Of a stretch of 64,000 nt of DNA, positions 35,743 through 45,303 are shown piece by piece. The stretch's first letter is position 1. Each line of letters opens with the position of its first letter. The notes below the pieces were generated by a model. That model did not search any database. It saw only the letters and a list, made by a program, of their open reading frames with translations, and was not told where the DNA came from. The translations under genes were made by a program, and so were the position numbers. This stretch comes from Alloacidobacterium sp035547425 (lineage in GTDB: Bacteria; Acidobacteriota; Terriglobia; Terriglobales; Acidobacteriaceae): positions 109,825 to 173,824 of the forward strand of contig DASZUU010000043.1 in assembly GCA_035547425.1 (NCBI GenBank). The letters are read 5' to 3'.

Positions 35743-36783
35743 ATGTCCAGACAGCAAGCGAAGCCGCGCAAAGCAGACACCTTGAGTACGCCTACAGCCG
35801 TTTCCCATTCCGCATCCACACATCATCCGGGCTCCCTGCTTTCTGTCAGCAATCTCGCCGTGGATGATGTTGCTTCCATTCTGAAGACGGCCGCTGCCCT
35901 CGAAGGCGAAGATCCGCTGACGCGCATGAAGCACCTTTTCAAGCGCCGCGTATCGCTGCTCTTCTATGAATCGAGCACGCGCACCCGTACCTCGTTCGAA
36001 CTGGCAGCCAAGCAGCTTGGCGCCGATACCGTGCTTGTCAGCGCTCTTTCTTCCAGCATCGAGAAGGGCGAATCGCTCAAGGATACCGGCATCACGCTGC
36101 GCGCTCTCGGCGCGGAGTGCATCATTCTCCGGCATCCTTCCTCAGGTGCCCCATATGTGCTGTCGCAAGCCACAGGCTTGCCCATCTTGAATGCCGGCGA
36201 CGGTATGCACGAGCATCCTTCGCAGGCCCTGCTCGATTTGCGCACCATGCTTACGCATCTTCATGGAGCGCGCGCCACGGTATCCGATACCGCGCTCAAA
36301 GGCGTGACGGTCACCATCTGCGGCGATATCTTCCACAGCCGCGTCGCTCGCTCCAACATGCTGCTGCTGCCCAAACTCGGTGCGCAGGTATTGCTTTCCG
36401 GCCCACAGGCATTGTTGCCCGAGGTCGCCGCCTCCGCCGGTCCCGGAATCGCCATAGAGCGCAATTTCGATAAGGCTCTCGCCCAATCACAGATCGTCAT
36501 GATGCTGCGCATCCAGGCCGAACGTCTTGCCGGCCTCGATCTCGACCTTGATGAATACAAGCTGCGCTATCAGGCGAATGCCGAGCGGATCGCCGCTCAC
36601 GCGCCCAGCGCATTGATTCTGCATCCGGGGCCGATCATTCGCGGCCTCGAAATTGCCAGCGAAGTTGCCGACGGCCCGCAATCGGCCATCGCCGAACAGG
36701 TAAAGAATGGCGTCGCCATTCGCATGGCCCTGCTTACGCGCGCATTGGGAATCACAGCGGCCTCGAAAGGAAAACGCAAATGA
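35743..36783 (+). CDS. pyrB: Aspartate carbamoyltransferase catalytic chain
   Basis: 346 residues. FYESSTRTRTSFELAAKQLG is the carbamoyl-phosphate loop, GDGMHEHPSQALLDL the aspartate-side motif and LILHPGPIIRG the C-terminal signature. The first about 30 residues are an extra Ser/Thr/His-rich stretch. It condenses carbamoyl phosphate with aspartate, the committed step of pyrimidine synthesis. It overlaps pyrC by ATGA; no pyrI was seen. Confidence 0.95.
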   Translation: MSRQQAKPRKADTLSTPTAVSHSASTHHPGSLLSVSNLAVDDVASILKTAAALEGEDPLTRMKHLFKRRVSLLFYESSTRTRTSFELAAKQLGADTVLVSALSSSIEKGESLKDTGITLRALGAECIILRHPSSGAPYVLSQATGLPILNAGDGMHEHPSQALLDLRTMLTHLHGARATVSDTALKGVTVTICGDIFHSRVARSNMLLLPKLGAQVLLSGPQALLPEVAASAGPGIAIERNFDKALAQSQIVMMLRIQAERLAGLDLDLDEYKLRYQANAERIAAHAPSALILHPGPIIRGLEIASEVADGPQSAIAEQVKNGVAIRMALLTRALGITAASKGKRK

Positions 36784-38093
36784 AGTCCATTCTCATTCGC
36801 GGAGGCCGTGTCATCGATCCCGCCTCCAGCCTCGATGCCGAGCGCGATATTTTACTGAAAGATGGACGTGTCTCCGCCGTCGAAGCTCCCGGCAAGTTGA
36901 ACGGAGCGGCAAAGCAGGAAGCAGCCGAAATTCTCGATGCAAAGGGGCTCGTCGTCGCCCCCGGTCTCGTCGACATTCACGTGCATCTGCGCGAGCCTGG
37001 CCAGGGTTACAAGGAAACCATCGCCTCTGGCACCGCCGCGGCTGCCGCCGGTGGATTCACCTCCGTCTGCGCCATGCCCAATACCATTCCGGTCAACGAC
37101 TCCCCGGAGATCACGCGCTGGATGCAGTCACCCGATCGCGGCGCGCATATCCGCGTATTTCCCATCGGTGCGGCGACGCGCGGCAGTATGGGCGAAACGC
37201 TCACCGAATACGGCGCGCTCAAGGCTGCCGGCGCAGTCGGCGTAACCGACGACGGCAAGCCCATCCTGGGCGATTCCATCATGCGGCAAACGCTCGCCGC
37301 CGCAGCTCGCGCAGGGCTCCCCGTCATTCAGCATGCCGAGGATACGCGCATGACCGGCGGCTGTTCCATGAATGCCGGCGCGCTGGCCTTCCGTCTGGGA
37401 CTGCGCGGCATGCCGGTAGAAGCCGAGTCCAGCCTGGTTGAGCGCGATATTCGCTTGCTGGCTGAATTGAAAGACAGCCGCGCCCATCTGCATGTGGCGC
37501 ATCTATCCACCGCAAAGGCGCTGGAAGCCGTGAAGCGCGCCCGCCGCAACGGCCTGCATGTCACTTGCGAAGTCGCGCCGCATCACTTTGTGCTGAACGA
37601 AGAAGCGGTCGCCGAATATAACACCCATGCCAAAATGAATCCGCCGTTGCGCGCCGAATCCGATCGTCAGGCCATGCTCGACGGCATTATCGAGGGCAGC
37701 GTCGATTCCATCGCCACCGATCACGCTCCGCACGCCGCGCATGAAAAGCAGCAGGAGTTCGAGCGCTCCCCAAACGGCATTACCGGCCTTGAAACCGCCC
37801 TGGGCCTCACCATCGCCGTGCTGCATGGCAAACATAAGCTTCCGTTAAGCCGCGTCATTGCGCTGTTGAGCACGCAGCCCGCTTCCGTTCTCAACCTGAA
37901 AGGACGCGGCAGCCTGGCGGCAGGCTCTTTTGCCGATGTGGTCATCTTCGATCCGAAAAAGCATTGGACCTTCCACGCCTCTGCATCGAAATCAAAATCG
38001 AAAAATACTCCGTTTGACGGCTGGACCATGACGGGGCAGGTTGCCGTAACCATCAGCGAAGGCCGCATCGCTTATCGGGCCGAATCGTTTTAA
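36780..38093 (+). CDS. pyrC: Dihydroorotase
   Basis: 437 residues, class I dihydroorotase. Metal ligands: DIHVHLREPG, the lysine/aspartate region around GAVGVTDDGKPILG, histidines in LPVIQHAED and CEVAPHHFVL, and SIATDHAPHA with the catalytic Asp. It closes carbamoyl aspartate to dihydroorotate. All metal-binding residues are present, so it is an active enzyme and not the inactive PyrC-like partner. It is translationally coupled to pyrB. Confidence 0.95.
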   Translation: MKSILIRGGRVIDPASSLDAERDILLKDGRVSAVEAPGKLNGAAKQEAAEILDAKGLVVAPGLVDIHVHLREPGQGYKETIASGTAAAAAGGFTSVCAMPNTIPVNDSPEITRWMQSPDRGAHIRVFPIGAATRGSMGETLTEYGALKAAGAVGVTDDGKPILGDSIMRQTLAAAARAGLPVIQHAEDTRMTGGCSMNAGALAFRLGLRGMPVEAESSLVERDIRLLAELKDSRAHLHVAHLSTAKALEAVKRARRNGLHVTCEVAPHHFVLNEEAVAEYNTHAKMNPPLRAESDRQAMLDGIIEGSVDSIATDHAPHAAHEKQQEFERSPNGITGLETALGLTIAVLHGKHKLPLSRVIALLSTQPASVLNLKGRGSLAAGSFADVVIFDPKKHWTFHASASKSKSKNTPFDGWTMTGQVAVTISEGRIAYRAESF

Positions 38094-38470
38094 GCAATGG
38101 GCTTGCCCGTTTCATCCGAAGTCGAGCCCCTGCCTTCCACCCCGCCTGCAGTCCGGTATTTCTCGATAAAAATTACTAAAACGCTTAATTGGGGATGTTT
38201 GCCGCATTTCTCTCTTGACAGTCGAATTTTTATCCCCGTATAAACACTTTTGCGCCTGCTGATATCGATATCTCCGGGTTTCCGGGAAATCCTTTACCGG
38301 CTTACGGTATGTTTTCAGGGTTTTCTATAGATGGAAGTGCCGGAATATAAAAGGGTTATTGGGCAGCAGAGCTAAAACGTTTGAGTTTGTTTTATGTCAA
38401 GATAGTGCCCCAAAAATATTAGTCTGACGCAGCAATATTTGCTCTTTTGTGGACCTGGGAGGCCACATCT
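38094..38470. other. Intergenic region before TonB receptor
   Basis: 377 bp, AT-rich. Besides the promoter at 38215-38244 it contains TAAAACGTTTGA near 38370, an AAACGTTT dyad of the LacI operator type. The leader from that promoter would be about 220 nt. GGGAGG lies before the ATG at 38471. Confidence 0.4.
38215..38244 (+). promoter_or_regulatory. Sigma-70 promoter of TonB receptor gene
   Basis: TTGACA at 38215-38220 and TATAAA at 38239-38244 are separated by 18 bp, close to consensus. It is the best promoter by eye in the pyrC-receptor gap. Confidence 0.58.
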
Positions 38471-41400
38471 ATGAAAGTCAATATCAGCCATCGTTATCTA
38501 TTTCCAAGTTTGAAATTGATAACGATATCATTCTTGTTCTGTATACTCACCATCGCAGGCGTTTCTGCTTTTGCCCAAGGCGGCACCGGCACCATCAGCG
38601 GTACCGTGCTGGATACGCAGAGTGCGGTAGTTCCCAGCGCGCAGGTCACGCTGGAAAATACCACCAGCGGCGATAAGCGCGTCATCACCTCCAACGGCAG
38701 CGGGTTCTTCCATTTTGCATCGGTCCCGGTTGGCACTTACAAGGTTACGGTCGATGCCGCCGGTTTTGAGCCGTATATCGCCACCGACATTATCATTCAC
38801 GCGGGCGACGACCGCACCCTGCCGCAGCTCGTCATGCAGGTATCAGGATCGAAGTCCACCGTTCAGGTTGTGGCTTCCGAAGCGGGCGTCATTCCGCTGG
38901 ATAACGGAACGAGCAGCACCACGATCAACCAGGAGCTGGTAGAAAACGTATCCATTCAGGGCCGCGACGCCGCCGAGCTGGTCAAGTTCATGCCCGGCAT
39001 GGGAATGAACAACGGTCTTTCCCAAACACCCTGGAACTCGCAGACAACCTCGACCAACAGCGGCCCAATTGGACAATTCTCCGCCAATGGCACCCAGCCC
39101 TACGGCGGCATGCAGATGACGCTCGACGGCGCCAGCCTGACCGACGTCGGCAACCAGGGAACGCAGATTGCCAATGTCAACCAGGATACGACGGCAGAAT
39201 TCACCTACCTGAACGCTGCCTTCGGTGCCGATACGCCGCGCGGTCCCACAATCATCCAGATCGCCAGCAAGGCAGGCGGCCAGCAGTTCCATGGCAATGC
39301 CTACACCTATCTGCGTAACTGGCAGGCAAACTCCAACGATGCCTACTACAAGGCAGCGAATCCCGGCGCCAGCCGTCCCATGGACCACCAGGTATATCCC
39401 GGAGGCACTATCGGCGGTCCGGTCATCCTGCCGTGGACGGATTTCAACCGCAACCGCGACAAGCTCTTCTTTTTTGCCGGCTTCGAGAAGATGTTCCAGA
39501 ACCCATTCCCGAACATCCACTTTCTGGATGTGCCTTCGGCGGGCATGCTGGCCGGTGACTTCAATCCAAACAGCACCACCTATACCGGCAAGGACAGCGG
39601 CGTGCCCGGCGCGCAGAGCTCCAGCTCCACCTGGTGGCAAACCTCTCAGACTCCCTGCCTTGCAGGCGCATCGCCGGCTCCGAACTACACTTCGTATTGC
39701 GGTGCGGGAAACACAACCAATCCCGGTTTCTCCGATTGGAACAACGGCGTGCTGGTCAATAAAGGCGCGATTGATCCGGACGGTTTAGCCCTGTTGACCT
39801 ACCTCAACAAGCTACATCCGCCGAACATCGACCCTGCCACCCACAACGGCTATAACTACCAGTATCTGGATGCGCCTCCAGTGAACCGCTGGGAGCTGCG
39901 TCTCCGCGGCGATTACGACCCCACGCAAAACGACAAATTCAATGTGGTGTACACCCAGCAAAACGAAGCTGACATCAACAATTTCGGTATCTGGTGGTCG
40001 CCTGGCTCTGCGGCTCCGGTTCCATCGAGCCTGAATGCAACGACGCTTTCCAAAATGTGGACGGCAAACTATACCCGCATTCTCAACGCAACCACTACCA
40101 ACGAAGCCGCCTTCTCTTACACCTATTTCACTTTCCCACCGGCCTTTACGAACCCCACAGCGATGATGGCTTCAACCGCCGGTTATACCACCTATGCTCC
40201 GTATGGACAGGTGGCAGACAACGCCTTCGATCAACTTCCGAACATCATCAGCTGGGGCAACGGCGCCAGCAACGGCAGCTATAACGGTGGCTTCTCCAGC
40301 ATCTATGCGCCGCCTGCAATCAAGGCCTTCAACAACGGCTACGGAAACATCAAGAAAGCCTGGGCATGGCAGGACAACTTCTCCAAAGTATGGGGAACGC
40401 ACACTCTCAAGGCAGGCTTCTTCTGGTCGGATAACAATCAGACACAGACCACCGGATACGGAACCTGGACTCAGGGCATGATCGAGTTCGATGACTGGTC
40501 CTCTTACACCACCGGCAACCAGTTCGCCGATATGCTGCTTGGTCATACCGATGGCATTACGCAGGCGGGTGCGGCTCCTGTTCACGACATGACCTACAAC
40601 GAGTGGGCCATCTACGCGCAGGACTCCTGGCATGCAACCCACAAGCTCACCCTCAACTACGGTGTCCGTTTCGATCACGAAGGCCAATGGTACCCGGTCA
40701 AAGGCAATGGCCTTGCCGTGTGGGACGCCGCTGCCTACGCGCTCGACTCGAATAACGACTCCGGTGTTCCCAGTGTGGTTTGGCCCGGCATGCGGTGGCA
40801 CCAAAATAAGAGCAGCGTGCCCATCTCAGGCTTCATCTCCAGAACTCTCATCCCCGATCCGCGCGTAGGTTTTGCCTATGACATTCATGGCGACGGCAAG
40901 ACGGTTGTTCGCGGCGGCGTCGGTATCTATCACTGGCAACTTTCAGAAGGCGACATCGATCCGGCTCTGAGTCCTTCCTGGAATGTCCCGAGCGTCGTAA
41001 CCGGCTCCACCAGTTCCTATGCAGCTCTTGCTGCGCCGCCCTCGCCAGGCGGCACCTGGTGCGCTCTGCCCCAGGGAGCCGACGCCAGCAAGCCCAATAG
41101 CGCATACGGTGGCAATACGTGCCCCAGCGGTATTGATGCCATCAAGGAAGGCGAAGACAAGACACCTTACACCATGAACTGGGTTGCCATGGTCGATCAG
41201 GAGCTTCCCGGACATATGGTTTTCGAGCTCCAGTACATCGGCAACCATACCGACAACGCATTGCTCACCGGCAATGGCACCACGGAAAACTTCTACTCCA
41301 ACATCAATAAGATTCCGGTAGGCGGACTGTACGGCACGTATCACCTCACCGGAGCTCCCAACGATGGCCAGAATCTCTGGGATATGAGCTGCGCCACCGG

Positions 41401-42340
41401 ACGTTGCGGAGTATCAAGCAGCGATTACTACTCCGGCTATCGTCCATATAAAAACTATGGCGTGCTGAATGTCATCCAGCACGGCAGCTACTCCAACTAC
41501 AATGGTATGGTGCTTGCTCTGCAAAAGCAGACGGGCCGCTATACCCTCCTTGCCAACTACACCTGGAGCAAGGTCATGGGTATCCGCGATGGACAGAGCG
41601 ACAACGGCTCCGGCGACGGTACCATGATCGATCCCTTCAATCTGCGCGCCAACTATGGACCTCTGGCGTACGACCATACGCACATCTTCAACACCGCGTA
41701 TGTCCTCCATCTACCCGGCACTCATAGCACTGCCCTCATGAACGCCCTGACCAACGGCTGGGATCTCTCAGGCGATGTCCAGGTGCAGAGCGGCGCTCCC
41801 ATTCAGCCGAATACTTCCGGCACCCTGAATGTGAGCTGGGGTTATAGCGCCTCGTCGGCAAAGGGCAACAATCTGCAGCCCAGCAATACATACCTGCTCG
41901 GCACCAATGCAGTTGTGCTCGTGCCGTATCTGAGCTGCGATCCGCGCGGCACGCAGGGCAAGGGATATTTCAATCCCAACTGCTTTGAGACGCCGACTAC
42001 GATGGGGCAAAACGGTCCTGCCGTATGGCCCTACATCCACGGGCCCGCATACAGCAACGCCGATCTTGCGGTTGCGAGAAACTTTAAAATCACCGAGCGG
42101 CAGAACATTCTCTTCCGTGCCTCTGCCTTCAACTTCCTCAACCACCCCCTGCCGACCTTCGGGTTGGGTAGCGATCTCAACCTGAGCATGTCTTGCAATT
42201 CCAGCACGCAGGATTCGCTTACCCCCACCTGCGACGGCGGCGGCAGAAACACGAACAACGGTACTCACGGAACCACAGGCTCACCCGCCTATGAAACCGG
42301 ACGCCGTGTCGTGGAAGTAGCTCTCAAGTACAGCTTCTAA
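38471..42340 (+). CDS. Oar-like TonB-dependent receptor
   Basis: 1289 residues. A signal peptide ending ...AGVSAFAQ is followed by a CarboxypepD_reg-like domain (GTGTISGTVLDTQSAVVPSA; FHFASVPVGTYKVTVDAAGF). The plug domain has LVKFMPGMG and GGMQMTLDGASLTD. A long barrel follows with repeated aromatic strands, ending in VVEVALKYSF with the C-terminal Phe expected for outer-membrane assembly. This is the Oar-like group expanded in Acidobacteria, thought to take up plant-derived sugars or peptides. It is monocistronic. Substrate cannot be told from the sequence. Confidence 0.92.
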   Translation: MKVNISHRYLFPSLKLITISFLFCILTIAGVSAFAQGGTGTISGTVLDTQSAVVPSAQVTLENTTSGDKRVITSNGSGFFHFASVPVGTYKVTVDAAGFEPYIATDIIIHAGDDRTLPQLVMQVSGSKSTVQVVASEAGVIPLDNGTSSTTINQELVENVSIQGRDAAELVKFMPGMGMNNGLSQTPWNSQTTSTNSGPIGQFSANGTQPYGGMQMTLDGASLTDVGNQGTQIANVNQDTTAEFTYLNAAFGADTPRGPTIIQIASKAGGQQFHGNAYTYLRNWQANSNDAYYKAANPGASRPMDHQVYPGGTIGGPVILPWTDFNRNRDKLFFFAGFEKMFQNPFPNIHFLDVPSAGMLAGDFNPNSTTYTGKDSGVPGAQSSSSTWWQTSQTPCLAGASPAPNYTSYCGAGNTTNPGFSDWNNGVLVNKGAIDPDGLALLTYLNKLHPPNIDPATHNGYNYQYLDAPPVNRWELRLRGDYDPTQNDKFNVVYTQQNEADINNFGIWWSPGSAAPVPSSLNATTLSKMWTANYTRILNATTTNEAAFSYTYFTFPPAFTNPTAMMASTAGYTTYAPYGQVADNAFDQLPNIISWGNGASNGSYNGGFSSIYAPPAIKAFNNGYGNIKKAWAWQDNFSKVWGTHTLKAGFFWSDNNQTQTTGYGTWTQGMIEFDDWSSYTTGNQFADMLLGHTDGITQAGAAPVHDMTYNEWAIYAQDSWHATHKLTLNYGVRFDHEGQWYPVKGNGLAVWDAAAYALDSNNDSGVPSVVWPGMRWHQNKSSVPISGFISRTLIPDPRVGFAYDIHGDGKTVVRGGVGIYHWQLSEGDIDPALSPSWNVPSVVTGSTSSYAALAAPPSPGGTWCALPQGADASKPNSAYGGNTCPSGIDAIKEGEDKTPYTMNWVAMVDQELPGHMVFELQYIGNHTDNALLTGNGTTENFYSNINKIPVGGLYGTYHLTGAPNDGQNLWDMSCATGRCGVSSSDYYSGYRPYKNYGVLNVIQHGSYSNYNGMVLALQKQTGRYTLLANYTWSKVMGIRDGQSDNGSGDGTMIDPFNLRANYGPLAYDHTHIFNTAYVLHLPGTHSTALMNALTNGWDLSGDVQVQSGAPIQPNTSGTLNVSWGYSASSAKGNNLQPSNTYLLGTNAVVLVPYLSCDPRGTQGKGYFNPNCFETPTTMGQNGPAVWPYIHGPAYSNADLAVARNFKITERQNILFRASAFNFLNHPLPTFGLGSDLNLSMSCNSSTQDSLTPTCDGGGRNTNNGTHGTTGSPAYETGRRVVEVALKYSF

Positions 42341-42361
42341 ACAAGCTGATACTTGCAACCA

Positions 42362-42392
42362 GAGGAGCCCTGAATTGGGCTCCTCAATTTTT
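42362..42392 (+). terminator. Intrinsic terminator after TonB receptor
   Basis: GAGGAGCCC (42362-42370) pairs with GGGCTCCTC (42377-42385) over a 6-nt loop, followed by AATTTTTC. The opposite strand has no T-run after the stem, so it serves the receptor. Confidence 0.92.
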
Positions 42393-42396
42393 CTGA

Positions 42397-43212
42397 TTAA
42401 AGCTTCACTTTGGAGGGGTCGAAGTCGGGTCTCGGATATTCCATCTTCAGCTTGCCGATGGTATTGACCAGAATCTCCGAGATGGCCACGTTGCGATACC
42501 ACTTGTGATCGGACGGGATGATGTACCACGGAGCATGCTTGCGGCTGGTGTTCTCAATCGCATCCTCATAGGCCTTCACATACTTCTGCCAATATTTGCG
42601 CTCTGCGAAATCCTCGCTGCTCAGCTTCCACTGCTTCTCTTTGTTCGCCAGCCGCTCGGCCAGCCGGTCCGTCTGCTCCTCATGGCTGATATGCAGAAAG
42701 AACTTCAGAATCGTAATGTTGTTTTCCGCCAGCATGCGTTCAAAATCCACAATCTGCCGAAAACGCTGCTCGGCAACCGCATCCGATATCTGCTTATGTA
42801 CGCGTGTCACCAGAACATCTTCATAATGCGACCGGTTGAAAATACCGATTGTGCCGAACTGTGGAACCGCCCGGTGCGCCCGCCACAAAAAATCATGCTT
42901 CCTTTCCAGTGGGGTCGGTACTTTAAATGAAGTCACGTTACAGGCCTGCGGGTTCACCCCGGTAAAAATATGGCGGATGGTGCCGTCTTTGCCCGCGGCA
43001 TCCAGGCCCTGCAGCACAATAAGCACCGCGTGACGACAATCTGCCGTCAGCAATTCCTGCAGTTCATCGAGCCGCTGGCGATGCCGTTCAAGATCGACCG
43101 CAGCCTCGTCTTTATTCTGATAGATTCCGGTTTCCGCAGTGGGGAAGTGGGAGAGTTTTACTTTTTGATGCGGTTTTACAAGGTAGGGACTAGAGGTTGG
43201 CCGTCCAGCCAT
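42397..43212 (-). CDS. Polyphosphate kinase 2 family protein
   Basis: 271 residues, a single PPK2 domain. Walker A is LQGLDAAGKDGTIRHI, Walker B lies around IGIFNRSHYEDVLVTRVH, and the lid is seen in SHEEQTDRLAERLANKEKQW. The PAPWYIIP-like end (HAPWYIIPSDHKWYRNVA) is typical. One-domain members use polyphosphate to phosphorylate nucleoside mono- or diphosphates; sequence by eye does not settle which. It follows tatA on the same strand by about 60 bp. Confidence 0.92.
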   Translation of the reverse strand: MAGRPTSSPYLVKPHQKVKLSHFPTAETGIYQNKDEAAVDLERHRQRLDELQELLTADCRHAVLIVLQGLDAAGKDGTIRHIFTGVNPQACNVTSFKVPTPLERKHDFLWRAHRAVPQFGTIGIFNRSHYEDVLVTRVHKQISDAVAEQRFRQIVDFERMLAENNITILKFFLHISHEEQTDRLAERLANKEKQWKLSSEDFAERKYWQKYVKAYEDAIENTSRKHAPWYIIPSDHKWYRNVAISEILVNTIGKLKMEYPRPDFDPSKVKL

Positions 43213-43273
43213 GGATTCTCCCGGGACTCACCTCTGCGGAGGACGCCGCCCTCCGCAGGGTATGGCCCAAACA

Positions 43274-43480
43274 TTACTTCGTCTGCGGTGTCGCTTCGGT
43301 CTTTGCAACAGGCTCGGCTTTGGCAGCGTCGTTGTTGCCGCCCTTAATGCCGTCTTTAAAGCCGCGCAGGCCTTCGCCGAGGCCTTTGCCGAGTTCAGGC
43401 AGCTTGCGCGGTCCGAAGATCAAAAGCGCAATGACGAGGATGATAAGCAGATGTGTCGGTGTGAACAGATTGTCCAGCAT
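43274..43480 (-). CDS. tatA: Twin-arginine translocase TatA/E subunit
   Basis: 68 residues from ATG 43480 (GGGAG upstream); the longer frame from 43525 is not needed. One membrane helix (THLLIILVIALLIF) is followed by the FGPRKLPELGKGLGEGLRGF amphipathic helix with its FG hinge, then a charged tail. TatA forms the pore that exports folded proteins such as the Tat-signal aldo/keto reductase at 59115. No tatB or tatC is adjacent. Confidence 0.92.
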   Translation of the reverse strand: MLDNLFTPTHLLIILVIALLIFGPRKLPELGKGLGEGLRGFKDGIKGGNNDAAKAEPVAKTEATPQTK

Positions 43481-43584
43481 AAGTGGGATCTCCCGCGCAC
43501 GCGCGGAAATTTCCTCCGTTTCCAATATTGTCGCACAGAGATAAGCACCACGCTACCTGCAGAAAATCAAGCGGTCAAGCCCGT

Positions 43585-44208
43585 TCACGCCACCAACTGT
43601 TCGATCATTGCCTGCGCGCTCTCCCTGGCCTTCTTTCGGCCCTCTTCTCCGCCGGCCATGGTCCCTTCGGCAATGACAAACTCGGAATGCGTGATGCCCA
43701 GAAAGGACAGTACCGCATGCATATAGCTCTCGGCATGCTCGCCGGCTGCAAAGGGCGATTCCGGACCGTAAGCAGCGCCACGCGTGATCGCAACAATCGC
43801 CCGCTTCTTGCCCATCAATCCCACGGCCCCATTGGGACTGTAAGTAAAGGTTTTGCCCGGCACTACAATCATATCCACCCATGCCTTGAGTTGTGTCGGA
43901 ATGCCGAAGTTGTACATGGGCACACCGATCACCACCGTATTCGCCGCAAGAAATTCGTCCAGCATCTTCTGGCTGTCGTCGCGTATGCTCTGCGCCGCGC
44001 TGTCGAGCGGCCCGGCCATCGCCGCGGAAGGATGATCTCCCGGAAGCGTGGCCAGCGTCATATGCGCGGGTGGCGCGGCTACCAGATCCCGATATATCAC
44101 TTCCGCATGCTTGTTCGTCTTTCGCAGCTTGTCCACAATGGAAGCAGTCAGTTGGCGGCTCATCGAATATTGACCCAAAATGCTCGCATCTACATGAAGA
44201 ATCTTCAT
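43585..44208 (-). CDS. azoR: FMN-dependent NADH-azoreductase
   Basis: 207 residues from ATG 44208 (GGGAGA upstream). The flavodoxin-like fold is shown by MKILHVDASILGQYSMSRQL (phosphate loop), GVPMYNFGIPTQLKAWVDM and AAYGPESPFAAGEHAESYM. AzoR-type quinone reductases reduce quinones and azo compounds with NADH in two-electron steps. It is divergent from an ECF41-type sigma factor, and a promoter matching that sigma lies directly upstream. Confidence 0.92.
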   Translation of the reverse strand: MKILHVDASILGQYSMSRQLTASIVDKLRKTNKHAEVIYRDLVAAPPAHMTLATLPGDHPSAAMAGPLDSAAQSIRDDSQKMLDEFLAANTVVIGVPMYNFGIPTQLKAWVDMIVVPGKTFTYSPNGAVGLMGKKRAIVAITRGAAYGPESPFAAGEHAESYMHAVLSFLGITHSEFVIAEGTMAGGEEGRKKARESAQAMIEQLVA

Positions 44209-44255
44209 CAGCAATATCTCCCGGCAACATGAAATAGGTAAGAATCCTCAACCGC

Positions 44256-44282
44256 CGTCACAAAACGGCAGCTTGATTCGTC
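44256..44282 (+). promoter_or_regulatory. ECF41-type promoter for the sigma factor gene
   Basis: CGTCACA (44256-44262), a 16-bp spacer and CGTC (44279-44282). ECF41 sigma factors are reported to recognise TGTCACA at -35 and CGTC at -10. One -35 base differs. A start near 44289 would leave a 30-nt leader. Confidence 0.6.
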
Positions 44283-44290
44283 ACCACCAT

Positions 44291-44317
44291 GACGAAACGC
44301 AGCAAGGGAGTGTGACA
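44291..44317 (-). promoter_or_regulatory. ECF41-type promoter for azoR
   Basis: On the minus strand TGTCACA (44317-44311), a 16-bp spacer and CGTC (44294-44291) match the ECF41 consensus exactly. It points at azoR with a leader of about 75 nt. It faces the sigma promoter in the same 100-bp gap. Confidence 0.68.
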
Positions 44318-44319
44318 GG

Positions 44320-45195
44320 ATGCCGCCTCAACCGTGGCTCACCGAACAATTTGAAGCCAGCCGCAGCCACTTGAAAGCCGTTGCCTACCGCATGCTCGGC
44401 TCGCTCGGAGAAGCCGAAGATGCCGTGCAGGAAGCCTGGCTCCGGCTCAATCGTTCTGAGCTGAGCAAGGTAGAAAACCTGGCTGGCTGGCTCACCACGG
44501 TCGTAGCCCGTGTCTGCCTCGATGTGCTGCGCTCCCGCAAATCCCGGAGCGAAGAAGAGCTGGACGACCAATGTGCCGTACCCGCGCTGCAAACCCGCAT
44601 CAACCCCGAGCAGGAAGCCATGCTGGCCGAATCCGTAGGCCTGGCGCTCTTGGTTGTGATGGAAAAGCTCACGCCCGCCGAGCGTCTGGCTTTTGTGCTG
44701 CACGACATGTTCGGTGTGTCCTTCGAAGACATCGCTGAGATGATCGATCGCACTCCCGTGGCCACGCGCCAGCTTGCCAGCCGCGCCCGCCGCAGAGTGC
44801 AGGGCGTCGAGGTCGCCGCCTCAGCCAGCCTGTCCCAACAACGAGCAGTGGTGGAAGCCTTCCTCGCAGCTCTGCGCGCCGGAGACATGCAGGGTATCCT
44901 CGCCGTCCTCGATCCTAATGTCGTGCGCCGTGCCGATCCCGGCGCCGCCGCCTCCGCGCCCAGGGAAATTCACGGCGCCATCGCCGTCACCGAAGAAGCG
45001 CTCAAAAATGTCGCACGCGCACAACTTGCCCAAGTCGTCCTCATCGATGGCGCTGTCGGTGTCATCGTTGCGCCTCAGGGAAAGCTGCGCATCGCCCTGA
45101 GCTGCAGGGTAGAAGGAGAAAAAATTGTCGAATTCGAGGTGATCGGCGACCCCGCACGCCTCAGCCGCCTCGATATAGCTTTACTGCCCGATTGA
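44320..45195 (+). CDS. ECF41-type RNA polymerase sigma factor
   Basis: 291 residues. Sigma2 is YRMLGSLGEAEDAVQEAWLR and sigma4 is LTPAERLAFVLHDMFGVSFE followed by VATRQLASRARRRV. A C-terminal SnoaL-like domain of about 110 residues follows, as in ECF41, where it replaces an anti-sigma factor and tunes activity. The usual DGGGK motif reads DPGAAA here, and the NPDKL-like tail motif is DPARL. ECF41 genes normally control themselves and one adjacent oxidoreductase; the neighbour here is azoR. Confidence 0.93.
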   Translation: MPPQPWLTEQFEASRSHLKAVAYRMLGSLGEAEDAVQEAWLRLNRSELSKVENLAGWLTTVVARVCLDVLRSRKSRSEEELDDQCAVPALQTRINPEQEAMLAESVGLALLVVMEKLTPAERLAFVLHDMFGVSFEDIAEMIDRTPVATRQLASRARRRVQGVEVAASASLSQQRAVVEAFLAALRAGDMQGILAVLDPNVVRRADPGAAASAPREIHGAIAVTEEALKNVARAQLAQVVLIDGAVGVIVAPQGKLRIALSCRVEGEKIVEFEVIGDPARLSRLDIALLPD

Positions 45196-45303
45196 TAGCT
45201 TTATCCGAAACTGTATTACAGTATCTCACCATACATGCAATCACGAACCGCATCGGAGCAAGTGCAAATGGTCGCCGCCATCCGCACCAGCCTGGATACG
45301 CAA

